Below are positions 46,301 through 50,945 of a stretch of DNA of 64,000 bases, in pieces. A program made the position numbers and the translations under genes. Source of the stretch: Undaria pinnatifida (taxonomy: Eukaryota; Sar; Phaeophyceae; Laminariales; Alariaceae); NCBI GenBank assembly GCA_012845835.1, contig JABAKD010000028.1, forward strand, positions 503,501 through 567,500. The letters are read 5' to 3'. Position 1 is the stretch's first letter, and each line of letters opens with the position of its first letter. A model generated the notes under the pieces. The model did no database searches and was not told where the DNA came from. It saw only the letters and a list, made by a program, of their open reading frames with translations.

Positions 46301-49300
46301 GCCTCGTACGCAGTGTGCGTCACCCATAGCGCCGAACAAGAGGTCAGGTGTGCTGGAGGTCTACCGCTGTAGAAAACGATTTCGAGGAAACGTATACGCC
46401 GTCAACAAGTCACAAAAGCTACTGGGGGCCGAGAAACGGAGAATCCCCTACAAGTACTGCTACTGTTGTTTGCGGTTTATGATAATTATTTCCACTGCTC
46501 TCGTGGTTTGTTTAATTAGTTCTTCTATCTTCTTCCCCCCGGTTTGTTGTAGTCCTCAATGCTCCATGCTAATTGAGGTTGTACTGCTGTATTGCGTTTG
46601 TCTTCAAATATGGGGCAAAGTTCTGGAAAAAATCCCGATGATTCGGGAATGGTTCTGAGACGCGGAACCAAAATCAGCCCCGTGGCAGTCGGCGATGATG
46701 TGTGGAAACGCAAATGATAACCACCTGGGTTGGCTCACGACAAGTCGACGCCTAGATAATAGGTGGTACATAGACTCGCTAACTGCTGCGATGTCAGTAG
46801 TCTGGCGTCGCAGACTGCTCTTAATTGCCGACGATAAATAGGGTATTACAGATATGATAGTTGCGTGCGGCAAATTGCGGAATTCCACGTCTTAGCGGCA
46901 AATTGCGGAGTTCCGCGTCTTTGCATCTGACCGGTGTATTTGTGGCTCGACTTCTGTTTTGTACATATGAAGTAAGCTGTTATTAAATACCTGGTAGTTG
47001 CCTTACTCTGCTAACAACTACTGTGCGCGTGACTTCCAACACACTCAGTCCTACACTCCATGGACACCGGTGGCCAAAGCAGCAGTGGGAAAATGTCTGG
47101 CGATAAAGCAGAGGGGGCGCACGCCTGTTATCCCCTGCCTACCAAAAACCGAACAAACTATTCCGGCTACTAGTTGGTGGGACTTGACGGCTACATGTTA
47201 GTTGGGTGGCCAAATAAGGGAATGGAGTGACTTACCCACAACTGGAACCCTGATGGGTTTTTGGGGACAAGTTACGTGGAATTAGTGTAAGGAGGCGTGT
47301 TAGGGCTCCAACGGGGCAACGACAACAAGAGGTCAAGCCGGAAACGCGCGGGTCAGCTGCAAAGACGCAGAACAGAACGTCTGCAAAATTCCTGTACGAG
47401 ACCAAAAACGATTAATAACAGTCGTGACATGCAGCAAGCCAACTCACAGCCCTACGAGGAAAATACCTGCTGTGATCTGAGGGGGATCTCGCGTCCAGCA
47501 AACAAAAAATAACGACCGCTGATTTGCAAAAAATAACGACCGCTGCTTTGCAAAAAATAACGACCGCTGATTTGCAAAGTTCGAAGCTCAAGAACTGAGC
47601 AGCAGTACCGGCACAACGTTGTCTCGAACTCTTTGCTCTGCATCAGATACCGTGTAGTAGCACGCAAGATAGCATACCCCCGAGGGGGAAGTTTCAAAAC
47701 CGATTCTCCCCAACCACAGGGGATTATGGCACACGAAGCGAACACGGTGGCTTTGAAAAGCCCACGTCGAGAAGTTTGCACATAAATATAGACTCATTGA
47801 TCAGGGTATGCATTCTTCCCGCAGCCGAGAAAATTATAATAGCTCGAAAAAACATCCTATTAATAGGAGGTCTTTAGGGTGTGGTGTCATGTTGAGTATT
47901 CTAGGCCATCTTGCAGTCGACGGCACTCCTGTGCCTTCTTTCCCCTTTGAAGGGCCGCCGACAAGAAGCGGCCATCAAGAAGAGCTCGCTACTCCTCACC
48001 CACAGGGACAAGGAAGCGCCAAGAACGCCTTCGGGTGGTAACGTGATAACTGCTTCTCCTTCTTCTTGATGCATGTCCTCCGGCGGAAGGGGAAAAATAA
48101 AGCGAAACCATTTCGAGCCCCCAAAACCCCTTCCTATACAGAATCCAAGTAATTTCGTCCCCGAAAACAGGTTTCCACTTGTATAGAAGTTAAGCTCACC
48201 AGCCTTCCAGTGATAATTGCATGGACGTTGACATTACGAAGTCGCGTGTCATACATAGAGTACCAGGAATCACATGGTGTGATATGTAGCAGGGAGAGGG
48301 GGGGAGGGGAAGGGATGGGAAAGAACCCCCCATGCGGCGGTAGAAAACCCGGGATGACCGTATACAACGAGGGCCACCACCACCCCCACCCCCTCGAACG
48401 CTCCGCCCTCCCCTCACTGGTTGTAGGACTTACAGGATATACATGATAGACTGGTGCATTCTTTCCAAAACCGTCAGATTTATCCCCTTAAACGATTTAT
48501 AGTTCCACGCACAGATTGAGCTGCCCCGCCCGTCCCGCCCCCCCCCCATGATAAACTGGTGCACTCTTTCCAAAACCGTCAGATTTATCCCCTTGAAGGA
48601 TTTATAGTTTCCACGCACAAATTGAGCTGCCCCGCTCGTCCCGCCCCCCGCCCCCCCCCCCCGCTCCCTCTTGATCAAAACCAGGGCCCCACGTTCTCAA
48701 AAACTCCGCCCTTCCCTCACCGGTTATTCGACTCACAGCATTCACTTGATAAACTAATGCATTTCCTTCCGCAGCTGTCAGATTTTGTCCCCCTCGAAAA
48801 ACGGGTTTTACAGTTTCCGCGCACAGACTGACCAACATCACCCTGTTGACCCTGATAGCTACACTGTAGTTGCAAGGGGAGTATATATCCTCAATGAGGA
48901 CACACAACCCGTAATACGCGCGATCGGAGTATCACACACAGCTTGCAAATATAAGTTTCGACAAAATCTTCGATCTCACAGCTGGAAGTGTATTTTTATT
49001 TTCATCATACAACGAGGCGCGAGCCAGAAGGGTTCAAGACGGGCTTCATGACGGGACAAAAAAAAAAAATGACCACCGCGAAGCATTCCGTTTTTCGTTG
49101 GACCACGTCGACAAAAACGAGTACCAGGAAGTTGGACGCACGACACATGATAATCAGTTCGAGATACAAAAAAGCTCGTAACTGCTGTTAAATCGACACA
49201 CGACGCGTATGAAAATACGTGGAAGTGTGGTGAGCTTAACGCCTTTACAACTGGAAACCCGTTTTGGGGACACATTTACTTCAAGTTAGTACAGGGAGGG

Positions 49301-49545
49301 ATTTGGGGGCTCTAAAGGGGTTAAGCTTTATTTTCCCCCCTCCGCCGGAGGATAACGAAAAAAAAAACTAGCCGTACGTTATCTTCGAGGTAAGGGTGGG
49401 TGGCCGTGGTCGATGTTACCTGGCAAGAGTGGCAGACAGAATGAGGCGGAGAGCCCCCAGCATGGCAAGACAGGCATTTCTTCTTCTTCGACCCATTTCC
49501 AGCCATACGGTTCAGAAAGCCCCCCTGGAAACCCGCGGAAGTCAT
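21287..49545 (-). CDS. KH-SAM-RING multidomain protein, spliced (18 exons assembled)
   Basis: The main host gene of the window. I joined 18 exons by reading frame and splice signals: nearly all GT-AG, one GC-AG, every junction in phase 0 except one in phase 1. They give about 1,300 residues. Order: cysteine pairs (likely zinc-binding) in exons 1-5; Ala/Lys/Glu/Gln coiled coil; Lys/Gly-rich and acidic segments; KH1 (GKAG loop); KH2 (GKKG loop); Gln-rich stretch; SAM; RING ending ten residues before the stop. KH binds single-stranded RNA, SAM polymerises or binds partners, and C-terminal RING recruits E2 enzymes. KH+SAM is the Bicaudal-C layout and KH+RING the MEX-3 layout. A cytoplasmic RNA regulator with ligase activity is therefore inferred. 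The first exon is the least certain. A one-base frameshift in the long Gln exon must be an error or a mutation. No promoter was identified. Confidence 0.8.
21592..21635 (-). pseudogene. Decayed copy of exon 18 start
   Basis: Acceptor TCACTCTACAG followed by V-I-L-V-A-C-G-H-Q, the beginning of exon 18 with C-G-H kept, then divergence. Further fragments are at 23675-23715 (VTFVACGRQLCC) and 23785-23815. Confidence 0.75.
21720..22185. repeat. About 45-bp minisatellite, block 1
   Basis: Degenerate units of TTTTCAGCTTCAAGTACTCC plus AGGTACTGGCAGGTACTCAA. Lies in the intron that splits the RING. Confidence 0.85.
22640..23590. repeat. About 45-bp minisatellite, block 2 (about 20 units)
   Basis: Unit of 44-46 bp: CATTTTCAGCTTCAAGTACT then CCAGGTACTGGCAGGTACTC. 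Long frames on both strands with repeating Tyr-Trp-Gln-Val or Leu-Pro-Val-Pro-Gly are products of the period. The unit has no conserved spacer/repeat distinction, so it is not CRISPR. Confidence 0.92.
23675..23820 (-). pseudogene. Two more decayed copies of exon 18 start
   Basis: 23675-23715: acceptor CACTCTACAG then V-T-F-V-A-C-G-R-Q-L-C-C. 23785-23815: V-K-C-V-P-C-G-R-H. Both have lost part of the zinc ligands. Confidence 0.7.
23930..24060 (+). repeat. Dispersed fragment shared with 34480-34600
   Basis: Both contain CAAGCCGTGGTCACAGGTGTC and, about 50 bases later, TTTTTATCGCGCATAGGGTT. Both have a pyrimidine tract and CAG before the block, so it could be a dispersed exon, but the encoded peptides are not conserved. 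Confidence 0.55.
24061..25283. other. Intron interior, nothing recognised
   Basis: No domain-bearing frame. Several A and T runs; short frames on both strands overlap without conservation. Confidence 0.4.
25284..25454 (+). CDS. Small ORF, 56 residues, unassigned
   Basis: ATG in the context GCCAAGATGG opens a 56-codon frame (starting MALSEQLREAERKAPADIPY, then DPAIAKRKTRDFVRPVR) ending in TGA. It is charged at the start and Pro/Ser-rich at the end. It lies antisense in the intron that splits the RING. It could be a small gene, a displaced exon, or chance. I do not recognise a family. Confidence 0.25.
   Translation, partial: KMALSEQLREAERKAPADIPYDPAIAKRKTRDFVRPVRVSVASPRGMPPTPPSRAT
26054..26242 (-). 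CDS. Exon 17: end of SAM, linker, first RING ligands
   Basis: 63 codons. VPKGPQLKIQRACRAA completes the SAM helix 5 begun in exon 16. An Ala/Thr/Gly linker follows, then KKTCAICFEKPIQ with the first C..C pair of the RING. The downstream junction is CAG|GCGAGT, a GC donor. Confidence 0.85.
26530..26640 (-). pseudogene. Decayed SAM exon copy (distal)
   Basis: LLSSVEYLDEL and, after a one-base shift, SFLEQGFDVNANALVQEA. Clearly related to exon 16's SAM but frameshifted. Confidence 0.8.
26660..26830. repeat. Dispersed family D, copy 1
   Basis: ACCGGCACTACGCTTACTGC, TACTGGTTGTCCCCATCTGT, GCCATGCCATTTCACACGCA. Related to 27118-27320 and 31098-31250. Together with the adjacent SAM copy it forms a duplicated exon-intron unit. 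Confidence 0.75.
26985..27110 (-). pseudogene. Decayed SAM exon copy (proximal)
   Basis: DLLTSIGYLNLPPFME, then (shifted) EFDVKAIALMKDK, followed by CTCGGGTGAG at the former donor. Broken by indels. Confidence 0.8.
27118..27320. repeat. Dispersed family D, copy 2
   Basis: Same blocks as 26660-26830, ending in a short direct repeat of GGCACTACAGCGGAACACC. Confidence 0.75.
27422..28484 (-). CDS. Exon 16: linker, Gln-rich region and SAM core
   Basis: From the acceptor before GSPAPSLDNVTHDFGDL to the donor after KDFEEIR. The first part is Gly/Ala-rich. Then comes a frame change within the G/C runs at 28321-28355; the exon length (1,063) is one base off a multiple of three while both junctions are phase 0, so one base is wrong or mutated there. 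Next is an Ala stretch, about 150 residues dominated by Gln with His and Leu, a Pro/Thr/Ala segment, and the SAM start: VEELLSSVGYLNLLPNFLEQ, then FDVNAIALMQDKDFEEI. The aspartate-rich middle of SAM is well kept. Confidence 0.85.
28856..29050. repeat. (CCCAT)n/(CCGAT)n pentanucleotide repeat
   Basis: About 190 bp of CATCC/CGATCC units with interruptions. Lies in the intron between exons 15 and 16. Confidence 0.93.
29780..30130 (+). mobile_element. Probable tRNA-derived SINE
   Basis: The head at about 29783-29855 carries an A-box-like TGGTCTAATGG and, about 45 bases later, a B-box-like GAGTTCGATTCC. The stems do not pair well enough for a functional tRNA. The body (30000-30110) is shared with 18435-18545 and 60692-60790. 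It ends in an A-rich tail (GAAGAAAAAAAGAAAAAAG), directly next to exon 15. Confidence 0.65.
30148..30264 (-). CDS. Exon 15: second half of KH2
   Basis: 39 codons: SHSNANVEVYQNLPDG, VPRQVHISGSVECVTLAT, CMVEE. This is the beta-strand and C-terminal helix of a KH domain (V.I.G....V..A...V). GT donor and CAG acceptor, phase 0 on both sides. Confidence 0.88.
30380..30715 (-). pseudogene. Three decayed copies of the KH2 loop exon
   Basis: 30655-30715: GVARRRKRVMTKRIKA. 30498-30552: VGCLIGERRIMIERIM followed by a stop. 30380-30422: VGYLIG with a deletion, then the ATCAAG|GTCTGT former donor. All are aligned to the 3' end of exon 14 and have lost the GKKG loop. Confidence 0.8.
30846..30980 (-). CDS. 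Exon 14: first half of KH2
   Basis: 45 codons ending KTLECPHALVGYLIGKKG, VMIKRIK. G-K-K-G is the RNA-binding GxxG loop between the first two helices of KH. The front part (EETTAGYGESPPSEADG) is an acidic linker. Confidence 0.88.
31098..31250. repeat. Dispersed family D, copy 3
   Basis: GGCATCCGGCACTACTCCGC, ATACTGCCACTACTGGTTGT, CCAACCGATTTCACATGCAC. Confidence 0.7.
31450..31655 (-). CDS. Possible extra exon with an in-frame TGA
   Basis: One minus-strand frame reads GESDEETADREVALMRQHEY, SLKKWSVY, TGA, then GALMAEDINVVHVIHLICGQ. Both halves look protein-like and are in the same frame. I could not find splice sites that fit phase 0, so it is left out of the 18-exon model. It may be a mutated exon, an alternative exon or chance. 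Confidence 0.3.
32340..32425 (-). repeat. Dispersed fragment also at 61490-61560
   Basis: GGATACGCCAGCTAGCGCTG followed by GATTGCGAATGT. Its reverse complement occurs near 61510-61550. Noncoding. Confidence 0.55.
32664..32834 (-). CDS. Exon 13: second half of KH1
   Basis: 57 codons: MWVDQNMPAGEMRKLIIHGS, KLHVDAAVKEVKWLLQSA, then a Pro-rich linker ending SPHE. Strands beta2-beta3 and the C-terminal helix of KH. Donor GAG|GTGACT, acceptor TTAG. Confidence 0.88.
33165..33430 (-). pseudogene. Two decayed copies of the KH1 loop exon
   Basis: 33357-33430: WTIGEAGVRTNKLQART with the donor GT lost. 33165-33235: VIGTACVHISELQA, loop destroyed, GTAAGT kept. Both align to the 3' end of exon 12. Confidence 0.82.
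33596..33822 (-). repeat. Dispersed family C, long reverse copy
   Basis: Reverse complement of the 43262-43500 copy, from TGTCATCCATGTGCAAGAAAG to CGGTCATGCAACTGCG. It ends in a C run of more than 20 bases. Confidence 0.78.
33967..34122 (-). CDS. Exon 12: first half of KH1
   Basis: 52 codons: NKEPAFTSFQPPNIAYDK, EPDAVINIPPNIVGWVIG, KAGVRINELQARTGAT. Contains the V-I-G-K-A-G-V-R-I core with the GxxG loop. Donor ACG|GTGAGT. Confidence 0.9.
34480..34600 (+). repeat. Dispersed fragment shared with 23930-24060
   Basis: See 23930-24060. Here a CTTTGCAG precedes a 66-base open stretch ending TGGTCACAG|GTGTCA, which looks like a small exon with both splice sites, on the strand opposite to the gene. 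Confidence 0.5.
34915..34995 (-). repeat. R1 terminal module, diverged
   Basis: GCATCTTGCAAAGATGAGTA, TCGAACTCACAGCTGACATG. Confidence 0.6.
35264..35352 (+). mobile_element. TTAA MITE, 89 bp
   Basis: TTAACGCCTTCACTACTGG to GGCTCTAAAGGGGTTAA. Exactly 89 bp including both TTAA, like 49236-49324 and 53009-53097. Confidence 0.85.
35517..35597 (-). CDS. Exon 11: charged helix
   Basis: 27 codons: EEQKLLRKEQAQGAKREI, SQKLPAAYA. Phase 0 on both sides, CAG acceptor, GTGAGT donor. Probably continues the coiled-coil segment before KH1. Confidence 0.8.
36130..36215. repeat. GGGTC-rich repeat
   Basis: GGCCCGCGGGTTGGGTCAAG, then ACCCGCGGGTCGAGTCGGGT and repeats of GGGTC. Related to 3420-3625. Confidence 0.7.
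36485..36592 (-). CDS. Exon 10: helical segment
   Basis: 36 codons: DLKVLQAILDEAKGQPGL, AGMRKMLNKMVKRIKAVQ. Amphipathic; its end resembles the MIKRIK of KH2, which may be chance. Donor CAG|GTGAGT. Confidence 0.8.
36660..36770. repeat. Dispersed family G, diverged copy
   Basis: AATCCTCCGCGTATGGGGAA, CACCACACTTCCACGTATTT. No MITE inside. Confidence 0.6.
37030..37230 (-). CDS. Exon 9: acidic segment
   Basis: 67 codons: ENGLAHQHEEEEEQEEGE, ARALGEEGVHDELVAGAF, AARERVKQGDYDFVEHPL, ERRANEAKQNDCK. CAG acceptor, donor AAG|GTGGCG. Phase 0. No known domain. Confidence 0.82.
37690..37980 (-). pseudogene. Two decayed copies of exon 8
   Basis: 37885-37980: VASIYKLCLLNF, stop, TIVVIIAF, followed by ATCG|GTAAGA. 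37690-37745: VDVYFVTADFLSIVAFTDG. Both align with VVDSYMEVFNN...LNIVVPP of exon 8. Confidence 0.65.
38084..38175 (-). CDS. Exon 8
   Basis: Starts with AC that completes a codon begun by the last G of exon 7 (the only phase-1 junction), then VVDSYMEVFNNNCRDTVI and QCAEFLNIVVPP. Donor CCG|GTGAGA. No recognised domain; helical by composition. Confidence 0.8.
38370..38430 (-). pseudogene. Decayed copy of exon 7 end
   Basis: VAEVAAKMRETTLAEIARCC, HGKRV against WVLEVAAKKRKTTPGEIA, RYFHGRV of exon 7. The donor is lost. Confidence 0.8.
38587..38968 (-). CDS. Exon 7: Lys/Gly-rich segment
   Basis: 127 codons plus one base. LERERGTNMMPKKVKKKKGK, a Gly run, then ALSTGDFIEEGAEVPPGL, HSVIKAWVLEVAAKKRKT and ARYFHGRVDA. 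Strongly basic start (possible nuclear localisation or RNA contact). CTAG acceptor, donor CAG|GTTTTT. Decayed copies of its beginning (GGGACGAACATGATGCC-type) lie at 39150-39190 and 39285-39330. Confidence 0.8.
38970..39460. repeat. G/T-rich tract with copies of the exon 7 start
   Basis: (GGGGTTGGGGGTT)n-like sequence in two blocks. Between and after them lie reversed copies of the exon 7 start: MPKKSKKELARLDG then a stop at 39125-39170, and ERGTNMMPN at about 39285-39330. Confidence 0.7.
39673..39715 (-). pseudogene. Decayed copy of exon 6 end
   Basis: VEAERRASV, frameshift, ELMAAAEEEK, then AAG|GTGGGT, against EEAERRVATFDLAGTAEK, AAG|GTAGGC in exon 6. The intron after it is also related to the intron after exon 6. 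Confidence 0.65.
39858..40229 (-). CDS. Exon 6: Ala/Lys/Glu/Gln coiled coil
   Basis: 124 codons from the acceptor ACACAG|AAA: KIKKAEKKAAAAAAAE, then TPKATPTPQQQART, then about 80 residues alternating Ala with Lys, Glu, Gln and Arg (AKAQAQAEAKAQEAKAQAQA), ending ERRVATFDLAGTAEK. Long uninterrupted helix. It contains no early Met, so it is easily overlooked. Confidence 0.82.
40268..40304. repeat. G homopolymer of more than 30 bases
   Basis: Uninterrupted G run immediately before a partial family C copy (40316-40378). An almost identical junction recurs at 41008-41102. Confidence 0.95.
40316..40378 (+). repeat. Family C fragment, tandemly repeated at 41040-41102
   Basis: CATTTGTTGCTTGCCTTAGT through CGCATCCCTTTCGAGACGGA is identical at both places. 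The intervening segment is the unit that carries the zinc exon, so this marks the ends of a recent duplication. Confidence 0.85.
40480..40686 (-). CDS. Exon 5: last zinc pairs and helix
   Basis: 69 codons: FCDMEYCLICCARKTTCG, GCGRKPSRPRLMEATAQL, KRVQKGIQDGTAADVAVA, ending SLDESN. Cysteine pairs C..EYC..CC and C..C. Donor AAT|GTGAGT. Confidence 0.85.
40770..41010 (-). pseudogene. Two partial copies of exon 5
   Basis: 40930-41007: FCDSEYCLTYCARKATCG, GCGRKPG, still open. 40776-40850: MECCLICRAR then a stop. Both end inside the exon without a donor. Confidence 0.85.
41104..42395 (-). mobile_element. LINE fragment (reverse transcriptase 3' half)
   Basis: Read on the minus strand: LMFADDFVGISETPEGFQKQ, then (frameshift) CNKDKVNAANLKCKWGED, YTYLGVEISQGCSWNAHT, DTRIKRCILIHVIVPKLEYA, ending in a zinc-like CPCG, then GRIHMVGECEIYKEE in another frame. 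F-A-D-D is the reverse-transcriptase catalytic motif. YLGV and the spacing to the C-terminal C.C...H...C are typical of non-LTR elements. 5'-truncated, with at least three frameshifts. It lies between two partial copies of exon 5. Confidence 0.88.
42425..42475 (-). pseudogene. Fourth copy of exon 5, cut by the LINE
   Basis: FCDMEYCLVCFAKARLF, then the LINE begins about 30 bases further on. Confidence 0.8.
42565..42625 (-). pseudogene. Decayed copy of exon 4 end
   Basis: AFTRKTCDIFVATC then TAG and GTGATA, against AFCNACDNFVVTCE and GTGAGG of exon 4. Confidence 0.7.
42952..43083 (-). CDS. Exon 4: cysteine-rich
   Basis: 44 codons: TMCNNCSDSCNLCSAVLC, EECTRDCAKCGDAFCNAC, DNFVVTCE, with eleven cysteines, mostly as C..C pairs. 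CACAG acceptor, GTGAGG donor. Probably a string of zinc-binding knuckles, type unknown. Confidence 0.85.
43262..43500 (+). repeat. Dispersed family C, longest copy
   Basis: GTGCATGGCCGTAGTCGTAT, CCGGGACAGAGCACGCCGGG, GCACCAAGCGCGAAGCGCCG, GAGTCGCATGAAGG, ending near CTTATGGATGACAG. A G run precedes it. A shorter copy is at 43728-43805. Confidence 0.75.
43728..43805 (+). repeat. Family C, short copy
   Basis: GCATGACGTCAGACCATAGA, CCGGGGCAGAGCATGCCGGG, flanked by G runs on both sides. Confidence 0.7.
43990..44180 (-). repeat. Dispersed family F end plus (CAA/CCA)n tail
   Basis: TGACTGGAGCCTGTCCTGTG, ACCACGGA, GAGTTCATGTGAGAACA, then a repeat of CAACACCAACACCAACACCA. Related to 52210-52280 and, reversed, 53370-53490. 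Confidence 0.6.
44487..44606 (-). CDS. Exon 3: cysteine-rich
   Basis: 40 codons: AVHCKACSTMASCADCTE, LFCTEVKGADEIECAVRC, SCNK. GTTAG acceptor, AAG|GTGAGG donor. Confidence 0.82.
44880..45070. repeat. Degenerate minisatellite ACATACAAAC.CACGCACAT
   Basis: Units of about 27 bp rich in CACA and CATA. Confidence 0.75.
45124..45252 (-). CDS. Exon 2: cysteine-rich
   Basis: 43 codons: SHVCGPCTASDTGDEDDK, IRQCDSCHKNCCGNCRDL, CRDVDCQ. C..C pairs with an acidic insert. GCAG acceptor, CAG|GTGCGC donor. Confidence 0.82.
45328..45482. repeat. 23-bp tandem repeat, about 6.5 units
   Basis: AACCAATTAGCAGCAGGAAT plus TTT, very homogeneous, in the intron upstream of exon 2. Confidence 0.93.
45915..46140 (+). 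repeat. Tandem duplication, about 110 bp x 2
   Basis: AATGAGCTTGTCCTA starts at 45919 and 46026. Both copies continue with TATCTCGA, GATCACAA/GATCGCAA and TTTCGCAGCCA. Diverged by about a third. Confidence 0.65.
46141..47228. other. Intron interior, nothing recognised
   Basis: No domain-bearing frame or known repeat apart from a short direct repeat of GCGGCAAATTGCGGA at about 46865-46915. Confidence 0.4.
47229..47320 (+). mobile_element. TTAA MITE, degenerate
   Basis: ACAACTGGAACCC, GGGGACAAGTTACGTGGAAT, TAGTGTAAGGAG, GGGCTCCAACGGGG. Terminal TTAA lost. Confidence 0.6.
47503..47580. repeat. 24-bp tandem repeat x 3
   Basis: AAAAAATAACGACCGCTGAT plus TTGC. Confidence 0.9.
48065..48200 (-). 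repeat. Family G copy carrying a TTAA MITE
   Basis: TCCTCCGGCGGAAGGGGAAA, AATAAAGC, then a reversed MITE (about 48108-48193, ending AGAAGTTAA), then GCTCACC. The MITE is at the same position of family G as in 49190-49355. Confidence 0.78.
48420..49005 (-). repeat. R1 composite repeat, reverse orientation
   Basis: Three body modules (TCCAAAACCGTCAGATTTAT, CCACGCACAAATTGAGCTGC, C run), then the terminal module at 48895-49005 (CTTGCAAATATAAGTTTCGA, CTCACAGCTGGAAGTGTATT). Confidence 0.8.
49190..49355 (-). repeat. Family G copy with a nested 89-bp MITE
   Basis: GACGCGTATGAAAATACGTG, GAAGTGTGGTGAGC, MITE 49236-49324 with TTAA at both ends, then GCTTTATTTTCCCC and CCGCCGGAGGATAA. The 17.9-kb copy reads GTGAGCTAAAGCTTTATTTT without the MITE. 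Confidence 0.88.
49236..49324 (+). mobile_element. TTAA MITE, 89 bp, intact
   Basis: TTAACGCCTTTACAACTGG to GGGGGCTCTAAAGGGGTTAA. Duplicated TTAA and short CCTTT/AAAGG inverted ends suggest a piggyBac-type nonautonomous element. Confidence 0.88.
49420..49545 (-). CDS. Exon 1 (tentative): start and first zinc pairs
   Basis: ATG at 49545 opens MTSAGFQGGFLNRMAGNG, SKKKKCLSCHAGGSPPHS, VCHSCQ and meets CAG|GTAACA in phase 0, which matches exon 2. The C..C spacing continues the zinc array. A second ATG at codon 14 is an alternative start. The 4.2-kb intron to exon 2 is long, and I saw no promoter. Confidence 0.5.
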
Positions 49546-49769
49546 GTACTCGAGTCGTAGAGATCGCGGTAGCGGTCAGGGGAAGGGGACCCCGTAGCTC
49601 TCTACACCTGGGAATGAAATTCACACGAACGAGGAAACGTCGATAAAAACGTCACGCACTTAGTAAGAACAGGATGTTGGGCAACAACAGCACAAAAAAA
49701 AAAAAATCGAGCAGCACCAATACAAGCACAAGCGCTTGATAGAGCAGTAGGTTCTTGATAAGAGAAGGA

Positions 49770-50085
49770 TGGGTCACCGTACGTGCAGGACCGGTCTGCA
49801 CAAAACTATGTGCAGGTCGTGTGAGACGAATTTCACGTCGGCCCAGATCAATCCGACCCCTGACGTAACCCTATACCCTAACCCTATCTCTAACACCAAC
49901 CCTGAGGGGGGCTCGAAGTCGGCACGGGCAGCCGTGCGGCTCCAACGCGTGTTTTTTTGTGGCGCTTTTCCAAAAACAAACGGGCGGCCGCACGACCGGC
50001 CGCACGACCGGCCGCGACCAACCAGAACAACGACCCGCACAAAGCTTTGTGCAGACCGGCCCTGCACGTTACGGGGCGAGTCTAG
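49770..50085. mobile_element. MITE-like element with about 50-bp inverted ends
   Basis: Left ACGTGCAGGACCGGTCTGCA, CAAAACTATGTGCAGGTCGT; right, reversed, ACGTGCAGGGCCGGTCTGCA, CAAAGCTTTGTGCGGGTCGT. The interior has GACCGGCCGCAC direct repeats and a short CCCTAACCCTA-like stretch. No clear target duplication. Confidence 0.75.
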
Positions 50086-50107
50086 CAGTCTTGCAGTACT
50101 CATCATG

Positions 50108-50700
50108 AAAAATTAAAAGACACTACGACAGCTGTGAGATCGAAGATTCGTCGAAACTCATATTTTGCAAGCTGCGTGTGATACTCCGATCCGCGTGTTA
50201 CTGGGTGCGCGTCCTCCTTTCGGATATAGGTCGGCGACTTCCTTTAGAGCTAGCTTGCATCAGGGCCAACAGGGTGATGATAATCACCACGTGCACGTAA
50301 AATATAAAACCCGCTTTTGAGGGGGGGGGGGGGGGGGGCATTGGTTTATTTTGTATTAACTCCCGTCGTATGACCGGTGAGGGGAGGGCGGGGTTTGAGG
50401 GGACGGGGGGTGAAGGGGGGGGGGACTTCTCAACAAGACTAGGTCTCACAAATGAACAGGAGTTTACTGCGCGCGTGGGCGATGGTGAGGACGACGGGGA
50501 AGGGGGAGGGGGGGAGGTGGAGCAATTCGAACTTGAAGACCACAATAATGCATTGAAGCTACTGCATGGCTCGAAAAGTGAAGAGATGATATCACCTGTT
50601 CGGTAGTGTTTATACCTTTGGCGGATTTCGATTTTTGGTGGGGCGGCGGGGGAGGGAGGAGGGGCGGGGCGGTTGGGGGGTTGCGGGGGTGGGGAGGGAA
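50108..50700 (+). repeat. R1 copy with diverged body
   Basis: ACAGCTGTGAGATCGAAGAT, GTGATACTCCGATC, then a body rich in G runs. Confidence 0.65.
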
Positions 50701-50864
50701 ACGGACGAGGATGAGAGCAACATATTTTATCATATCATACCTGCAACCTTAATGCAGATGCGTAATATTCAAACATCAACTACGATGTGGATGGGAGCAA
50801 ATGTACATGTTATTTGTTTTCTAACGTTCAAGTTTCGTAGTGTTTTTTATTTCCATATAACAAT

Positions 50865-50945
50865 GATCGGAGTATCACACACAGCTCGCAAAGATGAATT
50901 TCGACGAAATCTTCGAGCTCACAGCTGGAGTGTATTTTCATTTTT
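50865..50945 (-). repeat. R1 terminal module
   Basis: GATCGGAGTATCACACACAG, CTCACAGCTGGAGTGTATTT. Faces an oppositely oriented copy at 51065. Confidence 0.8.

Noticed and set aside
49862-49895. Interstitial telomere repeat
   Set aside because: Only two or three degenerate CCCTAA-like units; too short to mean more than chance within the MITE-like element.
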